Source: JAXDLK01 sp034666665 (lineage in GTDB: Bacteria > Desulfobacterota > Binatia > JACPRU01). Taken from it: a DNA stretch of 23,656 nucleotides. Numbering within the stretch: the first letter of the stretch is position 1; each line of letters opens with the position of its first letter. The stretch covers positions 1 to 23,656 of the forward strand of contig JAXDLK010000231.1 of the NCBI GenBank assembly GCA_034666665.1, given 5' to 3'. Of this stretch, positions 1 through 8,487 are shown in pieces. The translations under genes and the position numbers were made by a program. A model generated the notes under the pieces. It saw only the letters and a program-made list of their open reading frames with translations. It had not been told where the DNA came from and ran no database searches.

Positions 1-852
1 GCCTTCCGGGAGCTCCGGCACGAAGAGCTCCCACACTCCCGACGAGCCCATCTGCCGCATCGGCAGCAAGCGGCCGTCCCAGCCGCAGAACTCGCCGATC
101 ACGCTGGCGCGGCGGGCGTTCGGCGCCCACACTGCGAAGGCGACGCCCTCGACGCCGTCGTGCGTCACCGGGTGAGCGCCGAGCTTTTCCCAGAGGCGGC
201 GGTGCTTGCCCTCGTTGAAGAGGTGCAGGTCCACGTCCCCGAGCGTCGGCCAGAAGCGGTACGGATCGCCGCGCTCCCACGAGTTTCCGTCGGCGAAGCA
301 GAACCGCAGCCGGTAGCGTAACGGCAGCGACGCGTCCGCGAGCACCGCCGCGAAGAGACCGTCGCCTTCGGCATCGAGCCGGACCGTACGGCCGCCGTCG
401 AGGATACACTCGACGCTGGTGGCGTCGGGATGGAAGGCGCGTACGACCACGCCGCGGCCTTCGCCGAGGGCGTGCGCTCCGAGCACGGTATGCGGATCGC
501 CGTCCTGCCCGGCGGCGAGGCGGCGGCGCGTTTCGGGATCGACCGGTGCCTTCGCGACCTGGCGCGGCTCGGCAACTTCCGCCGCCTTCGCGACCTCGGG
601 CCGATTCGCGACGTCGGGCTCGCTCGTCGAAACGGTCGGCTTCGCTGCTCCGACGGCCGTCGCACCGAGTCGCGCCTCCGTCGCTTCGCGCGGCCTCGCC
701 GGCTCGGGTGCCTTGGCGGCATCTCCGGCGGGCGGCGTCTTTTCGGCCGCCGGCCCCTCGGCCGATTCGGTCGGCTTCGCGGAGTCCGGCGTGCTTCCGT
801 CGGCGACGCGCCGCGGAGTCGTCTTTCGTCGCGAGCGGTCTCCGCCCTTCAT
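1..852 (-). CDS. glgB: 1,4-alpha-glucan branching enzyme GlgB, N-terminal part (runs off left edge)
   Basis: GlgB (GH13) cuts alpha-1,4-glucan and rejoins it in alpha-1,6 linkage, forming glycogen branches in the cytoplasm. Only the first 284 codons are present; the open frame continues past base 1, so the catalytic barrel lies outside the window. Residues ~105-205 resemble the GlgB N1 module (DPHTVLGAH at 119-127). Residues ~225-284 are the start of the CBM48 module (AFAVWAPNARRASVIGEF, then GWDGR at 257-261). Residues 1-104 are an Ala/Pro/Lys/Glu-rich extension unlike a normal GlgB start, with four hexad repeats of type xVAxxx at 80-103. The ATG at 852 is supported by a perfect AAGGAGG four bases upstream, inside the end of glgX, and its A is shared with the glgX stop (TGATG), implying translational coupling. 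The family call is firm; the start could only move if the extension were untranslated, which the ribosome site argues against. Confidence 0.93.
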   Translation of the reverse strand, partial: MKGGDRSRRKTTPRRVADGSTPDSAKPTESAEGPAAEKTPPAGDAAKAPEPARPREATEARLGATAVGAAKPTVSTSEPDVANRPEVAKAAEVAEPRQVAKAPVDPETRRRLAAGQDGDPHTVLGAHALGEGRGVVVRAFHPDATSVECILDGGRTVRLDAEGDGLFAAVLADASLPLRYRLRFCFADGNSWERGDPYRFWPTLGDVDLHLFNEGKHRRLWEKLGAHPVTHDGVEGVAFAVWAPNARRASVIGEFCGWDGRLLPMRQMGSSGVWELFVPELPEG

Positions 853-2978
853 CAAGCCTCCTTGAAGCGCAAGAGGACCAGCGAATGGCCCGCGAGGCTC
901 ATCGCCTCGGCACGCATCGCTCGCCCGTCGGCACGCGCCGTGTTCACGACCTCGTGCCACACGCCGGGCACGCCGATCTTCGGCAACGTGAACAGCCGCG
1001 AGCGCGAGGCGCCGTTCAACAGCAGCAACAGGGTGTCACCGTGCATCGGCCGGCCGCGGTCGTCGGTCTCGTCGGTCGCCTGGCCCGGCATCAGCATGCC
1101 GATCACGTGATTCCGCGCATCCCGCCATTCCGGATCCGTCATCTCGCGGCCGTCGGCGCGGAGCCAGTTCACGTCCTTCAGGCCGGACGGGGAGATCGGA
1201 CGGCCGCCGAAGAAGCTCCGGCGGCGGAGCACGGGGTTCGCGCGCCGGATCGCGAGCACGCGGATCGCGAAGTCGAGCAGCGCACGAGCACGGGGGTCGA
1301 GAGTCCAGTCGACCCAGGAGATCTCGTTGTCCTGGCAGTACGCGTTGTTGTTGCCGTGCTGCGTTCGGCCGAGCTCATCGCCATGGGAGATCATCGGCAC
1401 GCCCTGCGAGAACGCCAGAGTGGCGAGAAAGTTGCGCTTCACGCGCTCGCGCATCTCGACGATCTCGACCGACGCCGACGGCCCCTCGACGCCCCAGTTC
1501 GCGCTGTCGTTCGCGTCGGTGCCGTCGCGATTCTCGTCCCCGTTCGCCTCGTTGTGCTTGTGTTCGCAGCTGACGAGATCCTCGAGGGTGAAGCCGTCGT
1601 GACAGGTGACGAAGTTGATGCTCGAGTGAGGATTGCGACTGCTCGCCTGGTAGAGATCGCTCGACCCCGAGAGGCGATACGCGAGCTCGGCGATCTGCCC
1701 CGGCTGCCCGGCCCAGTAGCGCCGGACGGTATCGCGATACTTGCCGTTCCACTCCGCCCAGCGGATCGGAAAGTTCCCCACCTGATAGCCACCCTCGCCG
1801 AGGTCCCACGGCTCCGCGATCAGCTTCACCAGCGACAGCACCGGATCCTGGTGGATGATGTCGAAGAACGTGCCGAGCCGGTTCACGTCGTAGAGCTCGC
1901 GCGCGAGCGCCGGCGCGAGATCGAATCGGAAGCCGTCGACGTGCATCTCGAGCACCCAGTAGCGGAGACTGTCCATCAGGAGCTGCATGCTCCTCGGGTG
2001 CAGGACGTTCAGGCTGTTCCCGCAGCCGGTGAAGTCGGTGTAGTAGCGGCGATTCTCGGGGTACAGCCGATAGTAGGCGGCGTTGTCGATGCCGCGGAGC
2101 GACAGCGTCGGACCGAGCTGGTTGCCTTCGGCGGTGTGGTTGTAGACGACGTCGAGGATCACCTCCATGCCAGCGCGATGCAGCGCCTTCACCATCGACT
2201 TGAACTCCGAGACCTGCTCGCCGAGGCCTCCGCTCGCGTAGCGGACGTCGGGGGCGAAGAAGCCGATCGAGTTGTACCCCCAGTAGTTCGTGAGGCCGCG
2301 GTCGTGAAGCGCCCGCTCGGTGACGAAGTGATGGATCGGCATCAGCTCGACCGATGTCACGCCGAGCGATTGCAGATGGTCGATGATCGGGTCGGACGCC
2401 ATGCCGAGGTACGTGCCGCGGAGCCCCTCCGGCACCTCCGGATGGCGCATCGTCATCCCCTTCACGTGGCACTCGTAGATCACCATGCGGCTCCAGGGGA
2501 TCCGAGGGCGGCGATCCTCGCCCCACGTGAACGCGGAATCGACGACCACCGACTTCGGCACGTGCGCTGCGCTGTCGCGCGTGTCGAACGAGAGGTCCTC
2601 CTGCGGATCGCCGATCACGTAGCCGAAGAGCGCATCGTTCCATGCGACCAGTCCGCTGATCGCCTTCGCGTAGGGATCGAGGAGTAGCTTGTTCGAGTTG
2701 AAGCGATGCCCTTCCTCGGGGGCGTACGGACCGTGCACCCGAAACCCGTAGAGCTGCCCCGGCCGCGCGTCCGGAAGGTAGGCGTGCCAGACGAGGTCGG
2801 TCTGCTCCCGCAGCGGGACGCGGACCTGTTCGCGTGCACCGTCCGGCGACTCGAAGAGGCAGAGATCCACCGCGGTGGCGTTCTCGGAGAAGAGCGAGAA
2901 ATTGACGCCTTCACCGTCCCAGGTGGCGCCGAGCGGATACGGCTCGCCCGGCCACACGCGCATCGGCTGGCTCGGCAT
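852..2978 (-). CDS. glgX: Glycogen debranching enzyme GlgX (isoamylase-type, GH13_11)
   Basis: GlgX hydrolyses alpha-1,6 branches of glycogen or limit dextrin, giving linear malto-oligosaccharides, here plausible substrates for TreY. The 708-aa length is typical. An N-terminal CBM48-like domain (~8-150; YPLGATWDGEGVNFSLFSEN) precedes the GH13 barrel. Conserved region I is VVYNHT (287-292). The catalytic triad is visible as D353 in DGFRFDLA, E389 in LIAEPWDLG and D461 in TCHDGFTL. The GlgX hallmark HKHNEANGDENRDG follows near 473-486. The ATG is preceded by GAGGA at close spacing. treZ lies 27 bp upstream and glgB overlaps the stop by one base, so it is an internal operon gene. The main alternative, TreX of archaeal/actinobacterial trehalose operons, is the same family with the same reaction, and the position beside treZ fits that naming equally well. 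Confidence 0.96.
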   Translation of the reverse strand: MPSQPMRVWPGEPYPLGATWDGEGVNFSLFSENATAVDLCLFESPDGAREQVRVPLREQTDLVWHAYLPDARPGQLYGFRVHGPYAPEEGHRFNSNKLLLDPYAKAISGLVAWNDALFGYVIGDPQEDLSFDTRDSAAHVPKSVVVDSAFTWGEDRRPRIPWSRMVIYECHVKGMTMRHPEVPEGLRGTYLGMASDPIIDHLQSLGVTSVELMPIHHFVTERALHDRGLTNYWGYNSIGFFAPDVRYASGGLGEQVSEFKSMVKALHRAGMEVILDVVYNHTAEGNQLGPTLSLRGIDNAAYYRLYPENRRYYTDFTGCGNSLNVLHPRSMQLLMDSLRYWVLEMHVDGFRFDLAPALARELYDVNRLGTFFDIIHQDPVLSLVKLIAEPWDLGEGGYQVGNFPIRWAEWNGKYRDTVRRYWAGQPGQIAELAYRLSGSSDLYQASSRNPHSSINFVTCHDGFTLEDLVSCEHKHNEANGDENRDGTDANDSANWGVEGPSASVEIVEMRERVKRNFLATLAFSQGVPMISHGDELGRTQHGNNNAYCQDNEISWVDWTLDPRARALLDFAIRVLAIRRANPVLRRRSFFGGRPISPSGLKDVNWLRADGREMTDPEWRDARNHVIGMLMPGQATDETDDRGRPMHGDTLLLLLNGASRSRLFTLPKIGVPGVWHEVVNTARADGRAMRAEAMSLAGHSLVLLRFKEA
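857..863 (-). promoter_or_regulatory. Strong ribosome binding site for glgB
   Basis: On the minus strand the sequence reads AAGGAGG, then a 4-base spacer, then the glgB ATG at 852-850. It lies within the last codons of glgX. It fixes the glgB start upstream of the long low-complexity extension and, with the TGATG overlap, suggests coupled translation of glgX and glgB. Confidence 0.8.
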
Positions 2979-3005
2979 CGTCCTCGCGTCTCTCCCGGGC
3001 CGCCG

Positions 3006-4859
3006 TCAGCTCGAGCGGCCGTACAACACGGCGGTTCGTCCCGGCAACCGGAATTCGCCGCCGTCGAGACGCTCCGGCGCTCCGCCCGAACCGCCGTAGC
3101 GGACGCCGTCCGTCGAGAGACGGAGCTCCCATCCCGTGCCGAGCCGCTCCGGAAGGAGGCTCTCGAGCGGCTCCGCCGAAAGGTTGAGGATCGCCACCCA
3201 ATCGGGGCGGCCATCCACCGAGAGCTCGACGACCAGCCACCCGCGGCCGCGCTCGTCCTCGCCTCCTGCCGCGACCTGCACCTCCGCCGCTCCTGGCCGG
3301 AGCGCCCGCTCGCTCCGGCGAAGGCGAAGCGCGTCCTGCGAGAGTCGCAGGATCTCGGCGTGACGCGGCTCGCTCCGCCGGCTCCACTCGAGCCGCGAGC
3401 GCGCGAACGTCTCCTCCGCCTGCGGATCGGGAACGTCGCCATTCCAGTCGAACGCCTGGAACTCCTCACGTCGCCCGCGGCGCACCGCCTCGACCAGCTC
3501 GGGATCGCCGTGGCTGACGAAGTAGAGGAAGGGGCTCGTCTCGCCGTACTCCTCTCCCATGAAGACGAGCGGCACGTACGGCGACAGCAGCAGGAGCGCC
3601 AGAGCCAGCTTCTGATCCTCGAACGACAGCAGCGTCGACAGCCGCTCTCCGTCGGCGCGGTTTCCCACCTGGTCGTGGTTCTGGACGAAGATCACGAATC
3701 GATCGCGCGGCACGTCCGTGGCCGGGGCACCGTGCCGCCGCCGCCGGAACGTCGAGTACGCACCGTCCACGATCCACCGATCGCGGATCGCCTTGGCGAT
3801 CGCCACGGTGCCGCCGAAGTCCTGATAGTAGCCTTCGCGCTCTCCGGTGAGCGTGGCATGGACGGCATGGTGGAAGTCGTCGGCCCACTGCCCGTCGAGG
3901 CCGTAGCCGCCGCGCTCGCGCGGCCGCACCAGCCGTGGATCGTTGAGATCGCTCTCGGCGATCACCAGCGCGCGACGACCGAGCAGCGCCGACTGCTCGT
4001 GCACCTCGTGGGCGATCTCCTCGAGCACGTGGCGCGCGCCGAAGTCGTAGATCGCGTGCACCGCGTCGAGCCGGAGCCCGTCGACGTGGAACTCCGTCGT
4101 CCAGTAGAGCGCGTTGTCCACGAAGTAGCGCCGTACCTCGTCGCTGTCGGCGCCGTCGTAGTTGATCGCCGGTCCCCACGGGGTGCGGTAGCGGTCGGTG
4201 AAGTAGGGCCCGAACTCGGGGAGATAGTTCCCCTCGGGTCCGAGGTGGTTGTAGACGACGTCGAGGATCACGGCGATTCCGGCGCGGTGCGCGGCGTCCA
4301 CCAGCCGCTGGAAGCCGCGCGGCCCGCCGTACGTCGATTGCGCAGCATAAGGCGAGACGCCGTCGTAGCCCCAGTTGCGCGAGCCGGGGAACTCGGCGAC
4401 GGGCATGATCTCGATCGCAGTGACGCCGAGCTCTCGCAGGTCCGGCAAGCGCTCGATCACCGCCTCGAACGTTCCCGCCGGCGTGAACGTGCCGACGTGC
4501 AGCTCGTAGAGCACCAGGTCGGCCATCTCGATCCCGCTCCAGCCGGCATCCGACCAGCGAAACGACCTCGGATCCACGACGCGCGACGGCCCGTGCACGC
4601 CCTGAGGTTGATGGCGGCTGACGGGATCCGGGCGGTCGGGACCGCCGTCGAGCCGATAGAAGTAATCGCCGCCGGCGCCGACACCCTGGACGTCCGTGGA
4701 GAACACGCCGTCGGCGTCCCGCTCCATCGGGTGCTCCGCCGCGCCGTCGGCGGCGAGGAGACGTACCGACGCGGCCTCGGCCTTCGGCGCCCATACCGAG
4801 AAGCGAACGGAGCCATCCTGGCGAACGCTCCCTCCGCGCGAGAGGGACCACAGAGACAT
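3006..4859 (-). CDS. treZ: Malto-oligosyltrehalose trehalohydrolase TreZ
   Basis: TreZ hydrolyses the alpha-1,4 bond next to the terminal trehalose unit of maltooligosyl-trehalose (made by TreY) and releases free trehalose; it is cytoplasmic GH13_10. The 617-aa protein has an N-terminal CBM48-like domain (~15-100, FSVWAPKAEAASVRLL) and a GH13 barrel. Region I is DVVYNHLGPEGNY (200-212). The catalytic residues are D265 (GLRLDAVHAI), E302 (VIAESD) and D396 (FVQNHDQVGNR). The segment PWGPAINYDG (227-236) and the QWADDFHHAVH block (324-334) distinguish TreZ from GlgB and GlgX. The ATG at 4859 follows AAGGAG with a 5-base spacer. It sits between maltokinase (37 bp upstream) and glgX (27 bp downstream). 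Its obligate partner TreY is encoded divergently at 8488-11421 instead of adjacent to it. Confidence 0.97.
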   Translation of the reverse strand: MSLWSLSRGGSVRQDGSVRFSVWAPKAEAASVRLLAADGAAEHPMERDADGVFSTDVQGVGAGGDYFYRLDGGPDRPDPVSRHQPQGVHGPSRVVDPRSFRWSDAGWSGIEMADLVLYELHVGTFTPAGTFEAVIERLPDLRELGVTAIEIMPVAEFPGSRNWGYDGVSPYAAQSTYGGPRGFQRLVDAAHRAGIAVILDVVYNHLGPEGNYLPEFGPYFTDRYRTPWGPAINYDGADSDEVRRYFVDNALYWTTEFHVDGLRLDAVHAIYDFGARHVLEEIAHEVHEQSALLGRRALVIAESDLNDPRLVRPRERGGYGLDGQWADDFHHAVHATLTGEREGYYQDFGGTVAIAKAIRDRWIVDGAYSTFRRRRHGAPATDVPRDRFVIFVQNHDQVGNRADGERLSTLLSFEDQKLALALLLLSPYVPLVFMGEEYGETSPFLYFVSHGDPELVEAVRRGRREEFQAFDWNGDVPDPQAEETFARSRLEWSRRSEPRHAEILRLSQDALRLRRSERALRPGAAEVQVAAGGEDERGRGWLVVELSVDGRPDWVAILNLSAEPLESLLPERLGTGWELRLSTDGVRYGGSGGAPERLDGGEFRLPGRTAVLYGRSS

Positions 4860-4864
4860 ACCTA

Positions 4865-4870
4865 CTCCTT
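4865..4870 (-). promoter_or_regulatory. Ribosome binding site for treZ
   Basis: The minus strand reads AAGGAG with a 5-base spacer to the ATG at 4859-4857, in the 37-bp gap after the maltokinase stop. It decides the treZ start and shows independent ribosome entry within the operon. Confidence 0.75.
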
Positions 4871-4896
4871 GCTCTTACCGATTCCGGCGGGCGCGC

Positions 4897-6369
4897 TCAG
4901 CGAAGCAGCCGCTCGATTCCGCCGAGCGGAATTCCGACCCAGTCGGGTCGATTCTGGAGCTCGTACTCGAGCTCGTAAAAAGCCTTCTCGAGCTCGAACA
5001 GCGCGACGAGACCCCGCGCATCGTCGGCGGCCGCCGGCAGGAAGGCCGCCAGCTTCGCGGGCTCGTTCAGATACCCGCGCGCGAACGCGGCGCGGGCACT
5101 CTCCTCCCACTCGGCGGCCCGCACCGCCGGAGCTCCGCCGCCGAGCTCGCGCATCCCTGCGCCTGCCGCGTACGAGAACGACCGCAGCATGCCGGCGACG
5201 TCGCGAAGCGCGGAGTGCCGCTGCCGGCGCTCGACGAGCGGCCGGGCCGGCTCTCCTTCGAAGTCGATGACCACGAAGTCGCCGCTCTCGGTGGGCAGCA
5301 CCTGGCCGAGGTGAAAATCGCCGTGATGTCGGATCCGCGCTCCGGCACGCCCGCGGATGGACTCGAGGATGCGCTCGCTCCGGCGGAGCGCCTCCGCACC
5401 ACGGCGAACGCACGACTCCGCGATGGCTCGAAGCTCTCCCGCCAGGGCTCCGCGCGACAGGTGCTCGCGGAGGAGGTCGAGGGCTCGCTCGACCTGGCGG
5501 CTCACTTGCTCCCGCCATCGACCGAGGTCGTCGTCGGTCACGGGGATCGGCGCGAAGTCGGGATGCGACGGATCGGAAGCGAGCGCCTCGTGGAGCGCGC
5601 GCGTGATCTCGCCGAGGCGCGCCGCATCGTCGCGAAACGGCCGGTGGCCGGCGGGCGCCGCACCGCCGACCTCTTCACGGAACCGCGCGAGCGCGTAGCT
5701 CCAGCCGTCGCCCCGGCTCGGCACCAGCTGTTGGAGCATCCCGGCCACGGACACCGATCCGTCTCGATCGTGAAATCGGATCGTGCCGAGAAGAGCGGGC
5801 ACGTGAGCGAAGCCCACGCGCGTGGTCAGGAACTCGCCGATCTCGACATCCGGGTTGTCGCCCGGTTCGAGGCGGCGGTACATCTTGAGGATCGCGCGGT
5901 CGCCGTAGACGATCGAGGTGTTGCTCTGCTCGGCGCCGGAAAGTCGTGATCGGCCGGCGGGCAGTGACACGCTTCCGGCGGCGACGGGAGCGATCACCCA
6001 GCTCGCGCCGTCGCCGTCGAATCTCGCGCCGTTCACGAATGCGTCCCCGAGCCGTTCGCGGAATGCCGGGTCCTCGACCGCGTCGAAGAGGACCATGCGG
6101 CGATCTTCCCCGACCGTGGCGACCACCGAGCTCACCGCCCCGTCATCCGCGGCGCGGAGCGCGAGCGGCAGCTGGTAGAGCGCTCGACGCCCATCGTCGA
6201 GGTCGACCTGGAGACGGGCGATGCCGTGCGTGCCGTCGAAGAGCGGGATCACGTCGTGGACCCGCACCGACCGCGGCGCCCGTCCCTTCGCGCCGAACCA
6301 GCGGCGGCCGAGCAGAAAGCGGGCGAGATCCTCGCTCGCGAGCTCGCGCACGGCCGTCGACGGATCCAC
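4897..6369 (-). CDS. mak: Maltokinase (Mak/Pep2-type), stand-alone
   Basis: Maltokinase phosphorylates maltose with ATP to maltose-1-phosphate, the donor for GlgE. It has an aminoglycoside-phosphotransferase-like kinase fold. In this 490-aa protein the N-lobe contains the maltokinase signature WFGAKGR (24-30), EQSNTSIVYG (147-156) and LKMYRRLEPG with NPDVEIGEFL following (161-181). The C-lobe holds the catalytic loop HHGDFHLGQVL (348-358, D351) and the metal-binding VIDFEGEPARPL (367-378, D369), followed by RDVAGMLRSF. It is often fused to TreS; here it is free-standing and no treS is in the window. The start is GTG at 6369-6367; no ATG or clear Shine-Dalgarno sequence lies upstream in frame, so the exact start is less certain than the identity. 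It follows glgE by 22 bp, so the maltose-1-phosphate producer and consumer are adjacent. Confidence 0.94.
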   Translation of the reverse strand: MDPSTAVRELASEDLARFLLGRRWFGAKGRAPRSVRVHDVIPLFDGTHGIARLQVDLDDGRRALYQLPLALRAADDGAVSSVVATVGEDRRMVLFDAVEDPAFRERLGDAFVNGARFDGDGASWVIAPVAAGSVSLPAGRSRLSGAEQSNTSIVYGDRAILKMYRRLEPGDNPDVEIGEFLTTRVGFAHVPALLGTIRFHDRDGSVSVAGMLQQLVPSRGDGWSYALARFREEVGGAAPAGHRPFRDDAARLGEITRALHEALASDPSHPDFAPIPVTDDDLGRWREQVSRQVERALDLLREHLSRGALAGELRAIAESCVRRGAEALRRSERILESIRGRAGARIRHHGDFHLGQVLPTESGDFVVIDFEGEPARPLVERRQRHSALRDVAGMLRSFSYAAGAGMRELGGGAPAVRAAEWEESARAAFARGYLNEPAKLAAFLPAAADDARGLVALFELEKAFYELEYELQNRPDWVGIPLGGIERLLR

Positions 6370-6391
6370 GCGTTCGCCGTCCAGGAGAGAG

Positions 6392-8410
6392 CTACTCGCG
6401 AACCAGCCGCAGCACGTGCGCCGCCTGCTCCGCGACCGGGTCGAGGCGCACGTAGTTGCGCACGCCGCGCCACGTGTAGCGCGTCCCCGTCAGCAGATCT
6501 TCGACGACGTATGCCTGCTCGCGGTCGATCCCGAGCTCGTCGAGGGGGACGTGCACCATCGTCGCTTCGGCGGCGAACGGGTTCAGGTTCACCACGATCA
6601 GCAGATCGTTTCCCGGCGCCGCCTTGCGGTAGAAGAGGATCTGCTCGTTCTCGGAGTGATGGAACGTGAGGTTCGCGTAGAGCTGCAGCGCGCGATTCTC
6701 CCGGCGGACGCGATTGATCTTCGCCAGGTCGGCATTCAAGTTCCCGGGCGCGCCCCAGTCGCGCACGCGGATCTCGTATTTCTCCGAGTCGAGGTATTCC
6801 TCGCTGCCCGCCCTGAGCGGCACGTTCTCGCAGAGCTCGAAGCCGCTGTAGATGCCGTAGACGGACGAGAGCGTCGCCCCGAGCAGCAGGCGGATGCGGA
6901 AGGCCGGCCGGCCGCCTCGCTGCAGGTACTCGTGGAGGATGTCCGGCGTGTTCACGAAGAAGTTGCCGCGGAAGTAATCCCTCATGTCGGTCTGCGTGAG
7001 CTCCGTCAGGTACTCGCGGATCTCGGACGCGCCGTTTCGCCAGGTGAAATAGGTATAGGACTGCGTGAACCCGAGCTTCGCCAGCCGCTTCATGCGCTTC
7101 GGGCGCGTGAACGCCTCGGCGAGGAAGATCACGTCCGGATGATCCGCCTGCACCTCGCGGATCACCCACTCCCAGAACGAGAGCGGCTTCGTGTGCGGGT
7201 TGTCGACCCGGAAGGTGCGTACGCCGTGCTCCACCCAGAAGAGCAACACGTCGCGGCAGGCGGCCCACAGTCTCGGCCAATCGTCGCACCAGAAGTTCAG
7301 CGGATAGATGTCCTGGTACCTCTTCGGCGGGTTCTCGGCGTACTTGATGGTCCCGTCGGGGCGAACGAAGAACCACTCGGGGTGTTCCTTCACCCACGGG
7401 TGGTCCGGCGAGCACTGGAGCGCGTAGTCGAGCGCGACGTCGATGTCGTGCTCCGCCGCAGCCTCGACGAAGCGATCGAAGTCGTCGATCGTGCCGAGGT
7501 CGGGATGGACCGCGGTGTGGCCGCCTTCCTCCGAGCCGATCGCCCACGGGCTGCCCACGTCGTCGGCGGTGGGATCGAGGGTATTGTTCTTGCCCTTGCG
7601 GAACGTGCGCCCGATCGGGTGGATCGGCGGCAGGTAGACGACGTCGAAGCCGAGCGCGGCCAGATCCGGGAGCCGGCGAGCCGCGTCGGCAAACGTCCCG
7701 TGACGCCCCGGGACGCCGGCCTGCGACCGCGGGAACATCTCGTACCAGGCGGCGAAACGTGCGCGCTCCCGATCCACGGTGATGCCGAGCTCGCGGTCGT
7801 ACCGCGTCGCGCCGGAGAGATCGGCGTACTGCTCGATCAACGACTCGAGCTCGGAATCGAGCGCCGTGCGCACGCGCTCCGAGAACGGTACGCCGCCGTC
7901 GGCGATTCGTTCCGCGAGCTCGCGCAGTCGTACCCGCTCCGCCCCCCTCGCGCGATGCTCGGCCGCGGCCGCCATGCGGGAGCCCTCGAGCAATTCCGTC
8001 GTCACGTCCTGGCCGGCGTCGAGCTTCTTGCGAAACCCGTCCTTCCAGGTCGCGAACTCGTCCATCCACGCCTCGACCGAGAACACCCACCGGCCGATGC
8101 GGTCGACCACGAACGATCCCGTCCAGCGGTCGCTGTCGTACTCGTAGGTCATCGGCGCGAACGACCACGTGCGGTCGCCGGGGCCGCGGTAACGAACGCG
8201 GGCGGCGAGGAGATCGTGCCCGTCCTTGAAGACGTCCGCGCCGACCTCGACGAGGTCGCCGGACACGCGCTTCACCGGAAAGCGACCGCTCTCGAGCTCC
8301 GGCGATATGCCTTCGATCTCGACGCGCGGCGGTGCTTTGCGAGCGGAGAGCTTCGCCGGCTTCGCTTCGCCCGATCGCTCGGCAGCGCTCTTCTCCGACC
8401 GCATCACCAT
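6392..8410 (-). CDS. glgE: Alpha-1,4-glucan:maltose-1-phosphate maltosyltransferase GlgE
   Basis: GlgE (GH13_3) transfers maltosyl units from alpha-maltose-1-phosphate to the non-reducing end of alpha-1,4-glucan, releasing phosphate. The protein is 672 aa from the ATG at 8410, matching family length. It has an N-terminal Ig-like domain with helical insert (~30-200), then the barrel with PPIHPIGRTFRKGKNN (261-276), the GlgE-specific EWFFVRPDGTIKYAENPPK block (~345-363), nucleophile D403 in FRVDNPHTKP, acid/base E432 in FLAEAFTRP and D490 in NTPDIL. The frame is open upstream to 8569, but the extra 53 residues are unlike the family and would cross the divergent promoter into treY. A second ATG two codons in (8404) is an equally good start. 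No clear ribosome site precedes either one. It is the first gene of the leftward operon. Confidence 0.96.
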   Translation of the reverse strand: MVMRSEKSAAERSGEAKPAKLSARKAPPRVEIEGISPELESGRFPVKRVSGDLVEVGADVFKDGHDLLAARVRYRGPGDRTWSFAPMTYEYDSDRWTGSFVVDRIGRWVFSVEAWMDEFATWKDGFRKKLDAGQDVTTELLEGSRMAAAAEHRARGAERVRLRELAERIADGGVPFSERVRTALDSELESLIEQYADLSGATRYDRELGITVDRERARFAAWYEMFPRSQAGVPGRHGTFADAARRLPDLAALGFDVVYLPPIHPIGRTFRKGKNNTLDPTADDVGSPWAIGSEEGGHTAVHPDLGTIDDFDRFVEAAAEHDIDVALDYALQCSPDHPWVKEHPEWFFVRPDGTIKYAENPPKRYQDIYPLNFWCDDWPRLWAACRDVLLFWVEHGVRTFRVDNPHTKPLSFWEWVIREVQADHPDVIFLAEAFTRPKRMKRLAKLGFTQSYTYFTWRNGASEIREYLTELTQTDMRDYFRGNFFVNTPDILHEYLQRGGRPAFRIRLLLGATLSSVYGIYSGFELCENVPLRAGSEEYLDSEKYEIRVRDWGAPGNLNADLAKINRVRRENRALQLYANLTFHHSENEQILFYRKAAPGNDLLIVVNLNPFAAEATMVHVPLDELGIDREQAYVVEDLLTGTRYTWRGVRNYVRLDPVAEQAAHVLRLVRE

Positions 8411-8487
8411 AGTTGACGGAGTGTCGACTTTAACAGACAAGAGACGGTCCGCAACCCGGGCGTCCGCGATTCGCCGGACCCGAATCG
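8411..8487. promoter_or_regulatory. Divergent glgE/treY promoter region
   Basis: These 77 bp separate the divergent starts of glgE (8410) and treY (8488), so promoters for both operons must lie here or within the flanking codons. On the minus strand a weak sigma-70-like pair is visible: TTGCGG (8454-8449) and TAAAGT (8432-8427) with a 16-bp spacer. That would leave a very short glgE leader. On the plus strand TTGACG at 8413-8418 looks like a -35 element but has no convincing -10. GTCCGC occurs twice (8447-8452, 8462-8467), and CGGACC at 8475-8480 is the inverted partner of GGTCCG at 8446-8451, a possible operator. Promoter placement is inferred from geometry; the elements themselves are weak matches. 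Confidence 0.45.

Noticed and set aside
546..5270. Long plus-strand open frames (713 and 854 codons) opposite glgX and treZ
   Set aside because: The opposite strand encodes complete GH13 enzymes with catalytic triads; the plus-strand translations are His/Arg/Val-rich shadows without ribosome sites.
6221..8416. A 731-codon plus-strand frame opposite glgE
   Set aside because: Antisense shadow of glgE with composition typical of reverse-frame translation and no recognisable domain.
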